44,678 nt of DNA from Spirosoma sp. (GTDB lineage: Bacteria; Bacteroidota; Bacteroidia; Cytophagales; Spirosomataceae): positions 1 to 44,678 of the forward strand of contig JACMPG010000247.1 of assembly GCA_014377625.1 (NCBI GenBank). Reading direction: 5' to 3'. The position numbers were made by a program, and so were the translations under genes. Below, piece by piece: positions 16,789 to 24,365 of this stretch; the first letter of the stretch is position 1, and each line of letters opens with the position of its first letter. The notes beneath the pieces were generated by a model. It was not told the origin of the DNA and did no database searches. It saw only the letters and a list, made by a program, of their open reading frames with translations.

Positions 16789-17640
16789 ATGAATCGCCTT
16801 TGCTTTGTTGTGCCCTGGTTGCTTATGGGTTGCGGTGGTGGTAAGTCGTCTGAAAGTGATCGGGCCACTTCCGAAACGCAGGCTACTCCATACACCTTCC
16901 CGTATGCGCTCAACGCCCCTGCCGATGCTGTAACGCTGCCCAAACGGCTGCGCGAGGTGTCGGGGCTGACGTATTACAAAGACAATAAACTGCTCTGCAT
17001 TCAGGATGAGGAAGCCGCCGTATTCGTCTACGACATCGAAAAAAAGCAAATTACGCAGGAGGTGGGCTTCGGTGGCTACGGTGATTTTGAAGGCATCGAA
17101 TACGTAAACGGCGACGTGTACGCCCTCGAAAGTGATGGTAATCTACAGCGGTTTACGCTCGACCTGTCGTCGCCGAAATCGGTTCAGGTGGCCCGTATTC
17201 CAACCGACCTGCCCGCCAAAACGGAGGTTGAAGGGCTGGGCTACGATCCCAAAACCGAGCGGCTGCTCATTGCTGTAAAAAAGGGGGGTGGCACGTCCAG
17301 CAGCCGCGCCGTGTACTCGTTTGGGCTCCGCAGCCGGGCCGTCTACCGCGAGATGCAGCTTCCCGAAGAAACCCTCCGCAGCGCGGGCGTGGACCCCGAT
17401 GAGTTTAAACCGTCGGCCCTGGCGGTACACCCCGAAACGGGCGACTGGTACGTCCTGTCGTCGGCCAGCCACCAGCTGATCGTTACCAACGGCCAGAAAC
17501 AGGTGTTACACGTCGAGAAACTGGACAAGAAACAATTGCCCCAACCCGAAGGCATCTGTTTCGCGCCCAACGGCGATCTGTTCATTGCCAGCGAAGGCAA
17601 AGGCAAATCGGGATATCTGCTGCGGTTTGGGTCCAGGTAA
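16789..17640 (+). CDS. SdiA-regulated domain lipoprotein (YjiK-like beta-propeller)
   Basis: 283 residues from the ATG at 16789 (an in-frame TTG two codons earlier is less likely). It has a signal of the form MNRLCFVVPWLLMGC with a lipobox cysteine. The mature protein is a run of beta-propeller blades: REVSGLTYYKDNKLLCIQDE, FGGYGDFEGIEYVNGDVYAL, AKTEVEGLGYDPKTERLLIA, FKPSALAVHPETGDWYVLSS, and PEGICFAPNGDLFIASEG. This pattern of repeating E/G-I/L motifs matches the SdiA-regulated family, whose biochemical role is not settled. It is divergent from the sensor kinase. Confidence 0.82.
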   Translation: MNRLCFVVPWLLMGCGGGKSSESDRATSETQATPYTFPYALNAPADAVTLPKRLREVSGLTYYKDNKLLCIQDEEAAVFVYDIEKKQITQEVGFGGYGDFEGIEYVNGDVYALESDGNLQRFTLDLSSPKSVQVARIPTDLPAKTEVEGLGYDPKTERLLIAVKKGGGTSSSRAVYSFGLRSRAVYREMQLPEETLRSAGVDPDEFKPSALAVHPETGDWYVLSSASHQLIVTNGQKQVLHVEKLDKKQLPQPEGICFAPNGDLFIASEGKGKSGYLLRFGSR

Positions 17641-17653
17641 TGAATCGTCAGGC

Positions 17654-18028
17654 TCAGGGCGTCTGCCGGATTTCGGCCCCGATCGTGGCGTTTTTGCCTT
17701 TGGTATCTACGAACGTAGTGCGCGGCTGTTTCTCGCCGGGGTCCAGTTCGGGCAGGCCGTCGGTGGTGGTGTAGGTCGTGCCGTCGGTAGCGGTAGCTGT
17801 GAATACTGCGCTGAACCGCGGTCTTCCGGTAATGGTGTACCGCCGGGTCGACATATTTGTGACGTCGTAATTGACACGGTACATATTGGCGGCTGCCGTT
17901 GAGGCCACAACCGTGACGCTGAAATTGGTAATCAGAAACGGTTCAGGTTCGGGTTCGTTTTTTTTACAATTCCAGAGCGAGAGAGTCAGCAGAACAACAA
18001 TGAGCTGAATTAGACATGTTTTTTTCAT
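17654..18028 (-). CDS. Small lipoprotein of unknown function
   Basis: 124 residues from the ATG at 18028 (MKKTCLIQLIVVLLTLSLWNC), giving a lipobox cysteine at residue 21; the longer frame upstream overlaps the FAD-enzyme gene and lacks a signal. The mature domain is a beta-sandwich-like segment (FSVTVVASTAAANMYRVNY, then RPRFSAVFTATATDGTTYTT). I do not recognise a named family. It follows the FAD oxidoreductase by 52 bases on the same strand and ends 13 bases from the convergent lipoprotein gene. Confidence 0.65.
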   Translation of the reverse strand: MKKTCLIQLIVVLLTLSLWNCKKNEPEPEPFLITNFSVTVVASTAAANMYRVNYDVTNMSTRRYTITGRPRFSAVFTATATDGTTYTTTDGLPELDPGEKQPRTTFVDTKGKNATIGAEIRQTP

Positions 18029-18080
18029 AACGAAGCAGGTAATTGGTTTCTTAGAATACGGCTTTATCGCCAGTTGGGAT

Positions 18081-19202
18081 TCACGTCGGGCTGATTTCCG
18101 TGCCGTGGGTGTGCTGCATGACGGTGCGCAGGGCGGGGCGGAACAGGCCAAATGCCCGGATACCCGCTTCGGTCAGACCCGGTCGGCCAAATAGTTTCTG
18201 CACGTTTCGCCCCACCCACAACCGCCGGCCAAACTGCGCCGACCAGCCGCGCTGATACTGTTGCTCCAGCTCAGGCCGGCTTAGTGTCCCGCGCAAAAAT
18301 GAGCCGGACAATTCACTGACGAGCTTGGCCCCGTGAATCGCCATCGCCATACCGTTGCCGCAGAGGGGCGTAATCAACCCTGCCGAGTCGCCCGCCATCA
18401 GGATGTGGTTTTCAATGGCTGGTTTGGGCGCGAAGGATATTTCGTTGATAACTTCGGGCTTTTCATACAGGAAGGTGGCGTTTTCAAACACCTGCCGAAG
18501 GTGCGGATTCTGGTACAGCACGGCCCGTTCCATATCGGGAATGTTGCCGTGCTGCCGCAGGTTTTTGCGCGTTGTAAGGTAACAGACGCAGTATTTACCG
18601 GCCTCAATCGCCGACATGCCGCAGTAGCCGTCGGCAAAATTGTGCAGGGCAATTACGTCGGCGGGAAAGTCCATCACGACGTGGTACTTCACGCCGATGT
18701 AGGGCGACGGCTGGTGCATGAATGCCCGGTCGAGGGTTTTGTCTAACCGGGACCGTTTACCAAATGCGCCAATTACCAGCCGACTCGTCAGGGTTTCGCC
18801 GTTACTCAGTGCAACTGTGAACCCGTTATCGGCAAAACTAATAACGTCGGCCTGCTGACCCAGCACAAACGTAACTCCGGCTGCTTCGGCCAGTTTATAG
18901 AGTTCATAATCAAGGATATAGCGACTGATACCAAAGCCGCCCAGATCGAGCGTACTCTCCAGCAGCCGCCCCGACGGTGCCGAAACCTGAAACCGGCTGA
19001 TAGCGGCCGCATCCAGCCCGGCCAGGTCAATACCCAGCGATTCGACGTAGGCCCGCACTTCATTGGAGATGTACTCGCCACAGACTCGGTGGAAGGGATA
19101 CGTTTTTCGTTCCACGAGCGTAACACTGTGGCCCGCCCGTGCCAGCTCAATGGCCGATACCAGCCCGGCGAGCCCGCCCCCTATAATCGCTACGTCCTGC
19201 AT
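18081..19202 (-). CDS. FAD-dependent oxidoreductase (geranylgeranyl reductase-like)
   Basis: A 373-residue flavoprotein of the PHBH/FixC-like group. The N-terminal dinucleotide-binding motif is VAIIGGGLAGLVSAIELARA with the ribose-binding acid in VTLVERK. HRVCGEYIS is the conserved FAD-contact segment of geranylgeranyl-reductase-type enzymes, and the second FAD motif is HILMAGDSAGLITPLCGNGM. Relatives hydrogenate isoprenoid chains or oxidise polyketide or aryl-polyene intermediates in Bacteroidota; the lack of biosynthetic neighbours here leaves the substrate open. Cytosolic or peripheral membrane. Confidence 0.82.
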   Translation of the reverse strand: MQDVAIIGGGLAGLVSAIELARAGHSVTLVERKTYPFHRVCGEYISNEVRAYVESLGIDLAGLDAAAISRFQVSAPSGRLLESTLDLGGFGISRYILDYELYKLAEAAGVTFVLGQQADVISFADNGFTVALSNGETLTSRLVIGAFGKRSRLDKTLDRAFMHQPSPYIGVKYHVVMDFPADVIALHNFADGYCGMSAIEAGKYCVCYLTTRKNLRQHGNIPDMERAVLYQNPHLRQVFENATFLYEKPEVINEISFAPKPAIENHILMAGDSAGLITPLCGNGMAMAIHGAKLVSELSGSFLRGTLSRPELEQQYQRGWSAQFGRRLWVGRNVQKLFGRPGLTEAGIRAFGLFRPALRTVMQHTHGTEISPT

Positions 19203-19252
19203 GGATTTTCCAATTACTAAATCTCTTCTTTTTATGACAAATGGCAGGGCAG

Positions 19253-19282
19253 TTTGGTTTTATAAATACAACGCTACTTTTG
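19253..19282 (+). promoter_or_regulatory. Bacteroidota promoter (TTTG, 18 bp, TACTTTTG) abutting the start codon
   Basis: A -33-like TTTG at 19253-19256 is followed 18 bases later by TACTTTTG at 19275-19282, an exact match to TAnnTTTG. The start codon is only five bases further (19288), so transcription from this promoter would give a leaderless or nearly leaderless mRNA. Confidence 0.55.
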
Positions 19283-19287
19283 CTCAT

Positions 19288-21255
19288 ATGCCAACTACTC
19301 TCTCCGATATACAAACCAACTGGCAACGAAATTACGCCAGCCTGACCGCTGCCTACGGATCGGGGCAAACGTCGTTCGTTGTGGATCTGCTGCCCCAGAC
19401 CGCCGTTCAGCTTTCGGTCTATCAAACGCTCGACGTTCTTCACAAACGGCTCGGTACCGATGTGATGCGCCGGGCACTCGACCCTGCCGAAACCATTGGC
19501 AGTCCCGTGGCGGGTCAGCCCGACGGCTCGTGGCTCAAAGAAAGTAATATGGTGGGGGTCAACGTCCGCACGTTGGGTTCGTTCTGGAGCGTAGTGGCCT
19601 ACAGCCTAACCCTCCCCGCCCTGCACGACAGCATCCATCTGCTGCCCGTTTGGGAGCCGGGCGTGGTGGGTAGTTTATACGGTATGGTGAGCTGGCAGAT
19701 CAACCCCGAATTTTTCGATCAGAATCTGGCGCAGTACGTACCGGCCCTGAATACGGTAGAGAAGCAACTCAAAGCCGTTGTCAACCTGCTTCACGCCACG
19801 GGCCGAACGGTGGGCATGGACGTGATTCCGCATACCGACCGCTTCTCGGAGATGGTACTGACCCACCCATCGCTGTTCGAGTGGGTCCGGCGCGAGGGAC
19901 CAAAACTCATTGACCATAGCAGCATGGTTTATAAGTACGTGGAAGAAGCCATCTATCAGTTTTTGCGCAGCGAAGGAACCGCCGATGGGTCGGTGCTGAC
20001 AATGAGTAAGGACGTTTTTTTCTCGACCATCGACAGCCATCTGACTGATGGACAGCGCACCGGGATGATCTTCGGCAACCCGACCAACTATGCCGGGCGG
20101 CTGAGTCGGCGGCTGGCCCTGATGCGGCACCTGCTGGCCCGGGGCTACGAAACCCTGCCGATGACCATGGCCCCGCCGTACCGGGGGCTGCACATCGACG
20201 CCAACGACTTCATGACCGACGGCTACGGCCAAATCTGGTATCAGTACGCGTTCGATACCCCCGAATCTATGTCGCGGGTGTTTGGCCCGCTGGCCCGGTA
20301 CCGGTTTTTTGAACCGAAAAACGACAATCAGAATTGGGAACTGGACTTTGATACCCCCAACTACCCCGCCTGGGATTACCTGAACCAGCGCGTTTATGAC
20401 TGCCAGCGGACGTATAACTTCGATTTCATGCGGGGCGACATGGCGCACGTACAGATGCGGCCCGGTGGCGTTCCCGATATGGTGGGACATTACTACGACC
20501 CATTAAAGGCCGTAAAACGCTACGTGCAGGGCAACGGCGTGTCGCACTTCGGTTTCTTTGCCGAGACCTTCCTGGCCCCGCCCGACACGATGGGCTACGG
20601 CAATGAACCCGACCATCTGGACGCCATCGACGCCGACTCAACGCTGGGCGATTTACAGTCGCTGGTGGTGAGTTCGGACGAGTTCAGGCGGCAGCTGGGG
20701 TTATATGACGGGTACCGGAAAACGCACCGGTTCGCGCCGAATTTTACGGTCATGACCGCCGACAAAGACGACCCGCGCTTCGATGCATTCTACCGCACGG
20801 GCAACGTCTTTCGCTATTTTACCGCCCTGTTCCTGACCGACTGGCCGAGTTACACAGGGCTGGGATTTGAGGTAAGAAACGGGCATGAGCAGCGCGGGGC
20901 CAACGAAGAATATACCAAGCTGTACGTGTTTCAGATCGAAGACGACCGCCAGCCCGACAAAGTGACGCACGGCCCGTTTGTCTGGGGCCAGAACGCCGAA
21001 CAGTTTACGGCCATCGTCCGCATCCGTCAGTTTGCCGAACAAATCTGGGAACAAATCCGGGGTAAAGAAACGCGCTGGCTCGTCGGTCCTGACGCCGGGG
21101 AAACTTATCTGGCCTGGACCCAGCGCGAAAACCCAACCCATATTTTTGCGGCCAGCCTGACCGGCGAATTACCCGATACCGTTCCGGAACTTGAAATGGG
21201 TGAGGTCGTTTTTGCCGAAGCGGGCTGCTGCGTGTGGCGCGTTGACCCGGCATGA
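19288..21255 (+). CDS. Divergent alpha-amylase superfamily (GH13-like) protein
   Basis: 655 residues from the ATG at 19288; the open frame extends upstream into the FAD gene's antisense and is not coding. No signal peptide, so cytosolic. TIM-barrel landmarks of clan GH-H can be placed: GMDVIPHTDRFSE (region I), FDFMRGDMAHVQMRP with the likely nucleophile in RGDM (region II), FGFFAETFL with the likely acid/base glutamate (region III), and NFTVMTADKDDPRFD (region IV). A small C-terminal beta domain ends the protein (ELEMGEVVFAEAG). The usual NH of region I and HD of region IV are altered, so it belongs to an uncharacterised subgroup; activity on alpha-glucans is inference. Confidence 0.65.
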   Translation: MPTTLSDIQTNWQRNYASLTAAYGSGQTSFVVDLLPQTAVQLSVYQTLDVLHKRLGTDVMRRALDPAETIGSPVAGQPDGSWLKESNMVGVNVRTLGSFWSVVAYSLTLPALHDSIHLLPVWEPGVVGSLYGMVSWQINPEFFDQNLAQYVPALNTVEKQLKAVVNLLHATGRTVGMDVIPHTDRFSEMVLTHPSLFEWVRREGPKLIDHSSMVYKYVEEAIYQFLRSEGTADGSVLTMSKDVFFSTIDSHLTDGQRTGMIFGNPTNYAGRLSRRLALMRHLLARGYETLPMTMAPPYRGLHIDANDFMTDGYGQIWYQYAFDTPESMSRVFGPLARYRFFEPKNDNQNWELDFDTPNYPAWDYLNQRVYDCQRTYNFDFMRGDMAHVQMRPGGVPDMVGHYYDPLKAVKRYVQGNGVSHFGFFAETFLAPPDTMGYGNEPDHLDAIDADSTLGDLQSLVVSSDEFRRQLGLYDGYRKTHRFAPNFTVMTADKDDPRFDAFYRTGNVFRYFTALFLTDWPSYTGLGFEVRNGHEQRGANEEYTKLYVFQIEDDRQPDKVTHGPFVWGQNAEQFTAIVRIRQFAEQIWEQIRGKETRWLVGPDAGETYLAWTQRENPTHIFAASLTGELPDTVPELEMGEVVFAEAGCCVWRVDPA

Positions 21256-21303
21256 AAATCTTCCCGTTTCTGCGTATCTTGCCGTAAACCAGCATCGACC
21301 AAC

Positions 21304-21846
21304 ATGACTCAAGCCCAGCCACAGGCACTTGTTCTGCCTACGACCTTTGAGGAGTTTCTGCGTTTCGAACCAGCCGATGGCTACAAGTACGAATGGAATG
21401 ACGGCGAACTCATCAAATTTTCCAGCACGAAACGAAAACACTTACCCATTATTCAGGCACTGAACTTTTGTTTCGACAAGACGAAAGCCAAGCAGGAGCG
21501 AGGGCAACTTATTTGTGAGCAGGACGTGATGCTGACCGGTATTCAGATGCGCCGACCCGACGTAGCGTATTTTTCCGACGGGCAGATCCACAGTGATGAC
21601 GAACCCATTCCGGCTTTCTGCATCGAAATTATCTCGCCGACCGACGACGCCATGAAGGTGGAAGCCAAACGCATCGAGTACTTCAATGTGGGGGTGCAGG
21701 TGTTGTGGCATGTCTTTCCCGAAACCCGCGAAGTATATGTTTATACAGGCCGCAAAACCGTCCAAATCTGCTCCGACGATGACTTGTGTTCGGCACAACC
21801 CACGCTGAACGATTTCGCTATTACGGTAAATGAGCTGCTGGGCTAA
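21304..21846 (+). CDS. Uma2 family (DUF820) putative endonuclease, copy 1
   Basis: A 180-residue PD-(D/E)xK-fold protein. The core motifs are MRRPDVAYFSD (catalytic aspartate), PAFCIEIISPTDD (catalytic glutamate) and KRIEYFNVGVQVLWHVFPET (helix and final strand; family normally has YWLV). Uma2 proteins are very common in cyanobacteria and some Cytophagales; nuclease activity is predicted from the fold and the physiological role is unknown. It is the first gene of a three-gene run with a second Uma2 gene 21 bases downstream. GC content is somewhat lower than in flanking enzymes. Confidence 0.85.
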   Translation: MTQAQPQALVLPTTFEEFLRFEPADGYKYEWNDGELIKFSSTKRKHLPIIQALNFCFDKTKAKQERGQLICEQDVMLTGIQMRRPDVAYFSDGQIHSDDEPIPAFCIEIISPTDDAMKVEAKRIEYFNVGVQVLWHVFPETREVYVYTGRKTVQICSDDDLCSAQPTLNDFAITVNELLG

Positions 21847-21867
21847 TCAACGCAAACCAATCAGATT

Positions 21868-22347
21868 ATGGAAGCTGTTCTTGAATCCACTTTCCTGACG
21901 CCCTACGAACGCGAACGCGGAAAACCCATGCCAAGCTTTAACCATAGTAAATTACAGGCTCGTTTGAGTCAGCAATTGCTGAATCAGTATGAAGACCGGT
22001 ATGATGTGCTGAGCGAGTTGTCGCTGGAGGCTCCGAACCCGTCGTACGTACCGGATTTGTGTCTGTTTCCGGTAGAACCCTCTAACTGGCGCGAAGATGA
22101 AGTGAAAGTAAGTGAAGTACCGCTGACCGTGATCGAAATCATTTCGCCTTCGCAGACTGACACGGAGTTGACTGAGAAATCGAAAGCGTATTTTGCGGCT
22201 GGTGTTAAATCGTACTGGCTCGTGCAACCCGTATTGCGGACTATTTTTGTACTCCTGCCCACCGGCGACGAACTCGTTTTCCACAACAACGTCCTGACAG
22301 ACCCCACCAACGGTGTTTCTATTGATCTGAGGAAAGTGTTTCGATGA
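21868..22347 (+). CDS. Uma2 family (DUF820) putative endonuclease, copy 2
   Basis: A 159-residue protein with the same PD-(D/E)xK core as its upstream neighbour but clearly diverged: SYVPDLCLFP, LTVIEIISPSQTD and KSKAYFAAGVKSYWLVQP. The N-terminus is shorter and starts directly in the helix that precedes the core. The two paralogues are different enough that they are not a recent duplication. Its stop overlaps the start of the alpha/beta hydrolase gene by four bases (ATGA), indicating translational coupling. Confidence 0.85.
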   Translation: MEAVLESTFLTPYERERGKPMPSFNHSKLQARLSQQLLNQYEDRYDVLSELSLEAPNPSYVPDLCLFPVEPSNWREDEVKVSEVPLTVIEIISPSQTDTELTEKSKAYFAAGVKSYWLVQPVLRTIFVLLPTGDELVFHNNVLTDPTNGVSIDLRKVFR

Positions 22348-23309
22348 AAAATGCTTCTCTTCATGCACGCTTTTTCTGGTATATTCCGCTGCTTCTGTTC
22401 GCCCTGATTGTCTGGTGTTTTACTACTTCACAATCTGCGGTTGACCAGGCCACACGCTATTTCCCCCAAGAGAGTAAATTTGTGCAGGTGGGTTACCCGG
22501 CAAAAGCATTACACTATCTGCGGGCCGGGCAGGGTCAAACCGTTGTGCTGATTCACGGCGACGGTGGTTCAACTTACGACTGGACAATGGCTAATTTTGC
22601 CCGGTTAGCCAAAAAATATGATGTTATTGCCATTGACCGGCCTGGGTTTGGATTTAGCGAAACGTTGCCAAACCAGTCTGTTCTTAGTCAGGTGCGGTAT
22701 ATTCACAAGGGATTGCAACTGGCTGGAATTCGTCGGCCCGTGCTGGTTGGACATTCGCGCGGGGGCGAGGTAGCTACGCTTTTCGCCGAAGAATACCCTA
22801 ACGAATTAGCAGGCGTTGTTACGTTGGGTGGGGCCTGCTTCAACACTGAAGACCGTGAACCTCTCTGGCAATACAAACTGCTGCGAACTCCGATATTTGG
22901 TAAGTTATTGGCTCATACCGTTTATATTCCAATAGGAAAGCCAGCGGCCAAAGCCGGTTTAGACCACGCTTTTTCGCCCGAGAGTACCTCACCCGATGCG
23001 TACACCGAAGTCTATACTGCCCTGATGATGCGTCCGCAGACGCTGCTTAACTGGGCGATAGATCACGACGCTACGGTGCTGGATTCTTTGATTATTCCGC
23101 GATACAAATTCATTCGGGTGCCGTTTGTGGTGGTCAATGGGCAACTCGATCAGAACGTTCCCGTAGCTATGGCCCGCCGGTATAGTCAGATGATTCCCGG
23201 TGCTCAGCTATTGGTTGTTCCGGGTGCCGGACACGAATTGATGTTTCATCATCCCGACGTGGTTGAACAGGCTATTAATATGGTATTGCAAAAGGCTACG
23301 CAGAAATAG
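22344..23309 (+). CDS. Alpha/beta hydrolase with N-terminal membrane anchor
   Basis: A 321-residue protein. Residues 8-28 form a membrane anchor or uncleaved signal (FFWYIPLLLFALIVWCF). The hydrolase domain has the oxyanion segment LIHGDGGSTYDW (residues 69-80), the nucleophile elbow VGHSRGGE (S138), an acid in VNGQLDQNVP and the catalytic histidine in GAGHELMFHH. It is probably an esterase or lipase-like enzyme facing the periplasm; the substrate is not evident. The four-base overlap with the Uma2 gene suggests an operon of three genes. Confidence 0.85.
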   Translation: MKNASLHARFFWYIPLLLFALIVWCFTTSQSAVDQATRYFPQESKFVQVGYPAKALHYLRAGQGQTVVLIHGDGGSTYDWTMANFARLAKKYDVIAIDRPGFGFSETLPNQSVLSQVRYIHKGLQLAGIRRPVLVGHSRGGEVATLFAEEYPNELAGVVTLGGACFNTEDREPLWQYKLLRTPIFGKLLAHTVYIPIGKPAAKAGLDHAFSPESTSPDAYTEVYTALMMRPQTLLNWAIDHDATVLDSLIIPRYKFIRVPFVVVNGQLDQNVPVAMARRYSQMIPGAQLLVVPGAGHELMFHHPDVVEQAINMVLQKATQK

Positions 23310-23317
23310 TATGACGT

Positions 23318-23325
23318 TAACTTTG
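23318..23325 (+). promoter_or_regulatory. Bacteroidota -7 box abutting the radical SAM start codon
   Basis: TAACTTTG fits TAnnTTTG exactly and ends four bases before the ATG at 23330, as at 19275-19288. No -33 TTTG was seen at the usual distance. Transcription from here would be leaderless. Confidence 0.4.
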
Positions 23326-23329
23326 CCTT

Positions 23330-24352
23330 ATGAATCGTAACCTCCACGACGGGCTGAATTTTGCCCGGAAGCTGACCCCGAAGCGCGTGGCCAATGCGCT
23401 TCGGGTACTGTCGAGCTACTACGTCTCGAAACGGACGGGACGGGCCAGTCACCGGGGCTTGCCAATGTCCATTGCGTTTGAGCCGACCACGAGCTGTAAC
23501 CTGCGCTGCCCCGAGTGCCCCAGCGGGCTGCGTTCCTTTACTCGCCCCACCGGTATGCTCGTCGAGGAACTCTACAAACGCACCATCGACGAACTCCACG
23601 ATACGCTGTTGTACCTGATCTTTTATTTTCAGGGCGAACCCTACCTGCACCCGCAGTTTCTGGACCTCGTGCGCTACGCCACCGACCGCAATATCTATAC
23701 CGCTACCAGTACCAATGCGCATTATCTTACCGATGCCAACGCCCGTAAAACCGTGGAGTCGGGGCTGGACCGGCTCATTATCAGCATCGACGGTACCACG
23801 CAGGAAACGTATCAGCAGTACCGGGTGGGTGGGAAGCTCGAAAAAGTGCTGGAAGGCACGAAGAACATCCTGCGCTGGAAAAAAGAACTGAAATCGCGCA
23901 CGCCCCACGTAGTGTTCCAATTTCTGGTGGTGCAGCCCAATCAGCACCAGATTGATGAGGTGAAGCAACTCGCCCGCGACCTCGGCGTGGACGAGGTAGG
24001 GCTGAAAACGGCGCAGATCTACGACTACGAACACGGCTCCGACCTTATTCCGACGCTGGACCAGTACAGCCGCTACGCCGAACAACCCGATGGCACGTAC
24101 CGCATTAAAAACGGCTTCGGCGACCACTGCTGGAAAATGTGGCACTCCTGCGTTATTACGTGGGACGGGCTGGTGGTACCGTGCTGCTTCGACAAAGACG
24201 CTCACCACCGGCTCGGCGATTTGCAAACCGACTCCTTCGCCGACCTCTGGCGCGGCCCCGCCTACCAGAACTTCCGGCAAACACTGCTACGGTCGCGCTC
24301 CGAAATTGAGATGTGCCGCAACTGCACCGAAGGCACGCAGGTCTGGGCGTGA
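23330..24352 (+). CDS. Radical SAM/SPASM domain protein
   Basis: A 340-residue protein. The radical SAM cluster motif CNLRCPEC supplies C56, C60 and C63. A TIM-like core follows (IFYFQGEPYLHPQF; LIISIDGTTQETYQQYR). The C-terminal SPASM region has further cysteines for auxiliary FeS clusters: CWKMWHSC, VVPCCFDKDAHHRLGD and MCRNCTEG. SPASM enzymes modify peptides, sugars or tRNA-linked substrates. No precursor peptide of obvious type lies nearby, and Bacteroidota homologues often sit in glycan loci. The substrate is unknown. Its stop is 13 bases from the convergent ATPase gene. Confidence 0.9.
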   Translation: MNRNLHDGLNFARKLTPKRVANALRVLSSYYVSKRTGRASHRGLPMSIAFEPTTSCNLRCPECPSGLRSFTRPTGMLVEELYKRTIDELHDTLLYLIFYFQGEPYLHPQFLDLVRYATDRNIYTATSTNAHYLTDANARKTVESGLDRLIISIDGTTQETYQQYRVGGKLEKVLEGTKNILRWKKELKSRTPHVVFQFLVVQPNQHQIDEVKQLARDLGVDEVGLKTAQIYDYEHGSDLIPTLDQYSRYAEQPDGTYRIKNGFGDHCWKMWHSCVITWDGLVVPCCFDKDAHHRLGDLQTDSFADLWRGPAYQNFRQTLLRSRSEIEMCRNCTEGTQVWA

Positions 24353-24365
24353 CCAGCTACAATAC

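Noticed and set aside
19675-20490. 271-codon minus-strand frame opposite the amylase-like gene
   Set aside because: Antisense of a gene with coherent TIM-barrel motifs; the product is histidine/glycine/valine-rich with no fold-like pattern.
23249-24280. 343-codon minus-strand frame opposite the radical SAM gene
   Set aside because: It is antisense to a gene with clear radical SAM/SPASM cysteines; long antisense frames are common in GC-rich DNA and this one has no known motif.
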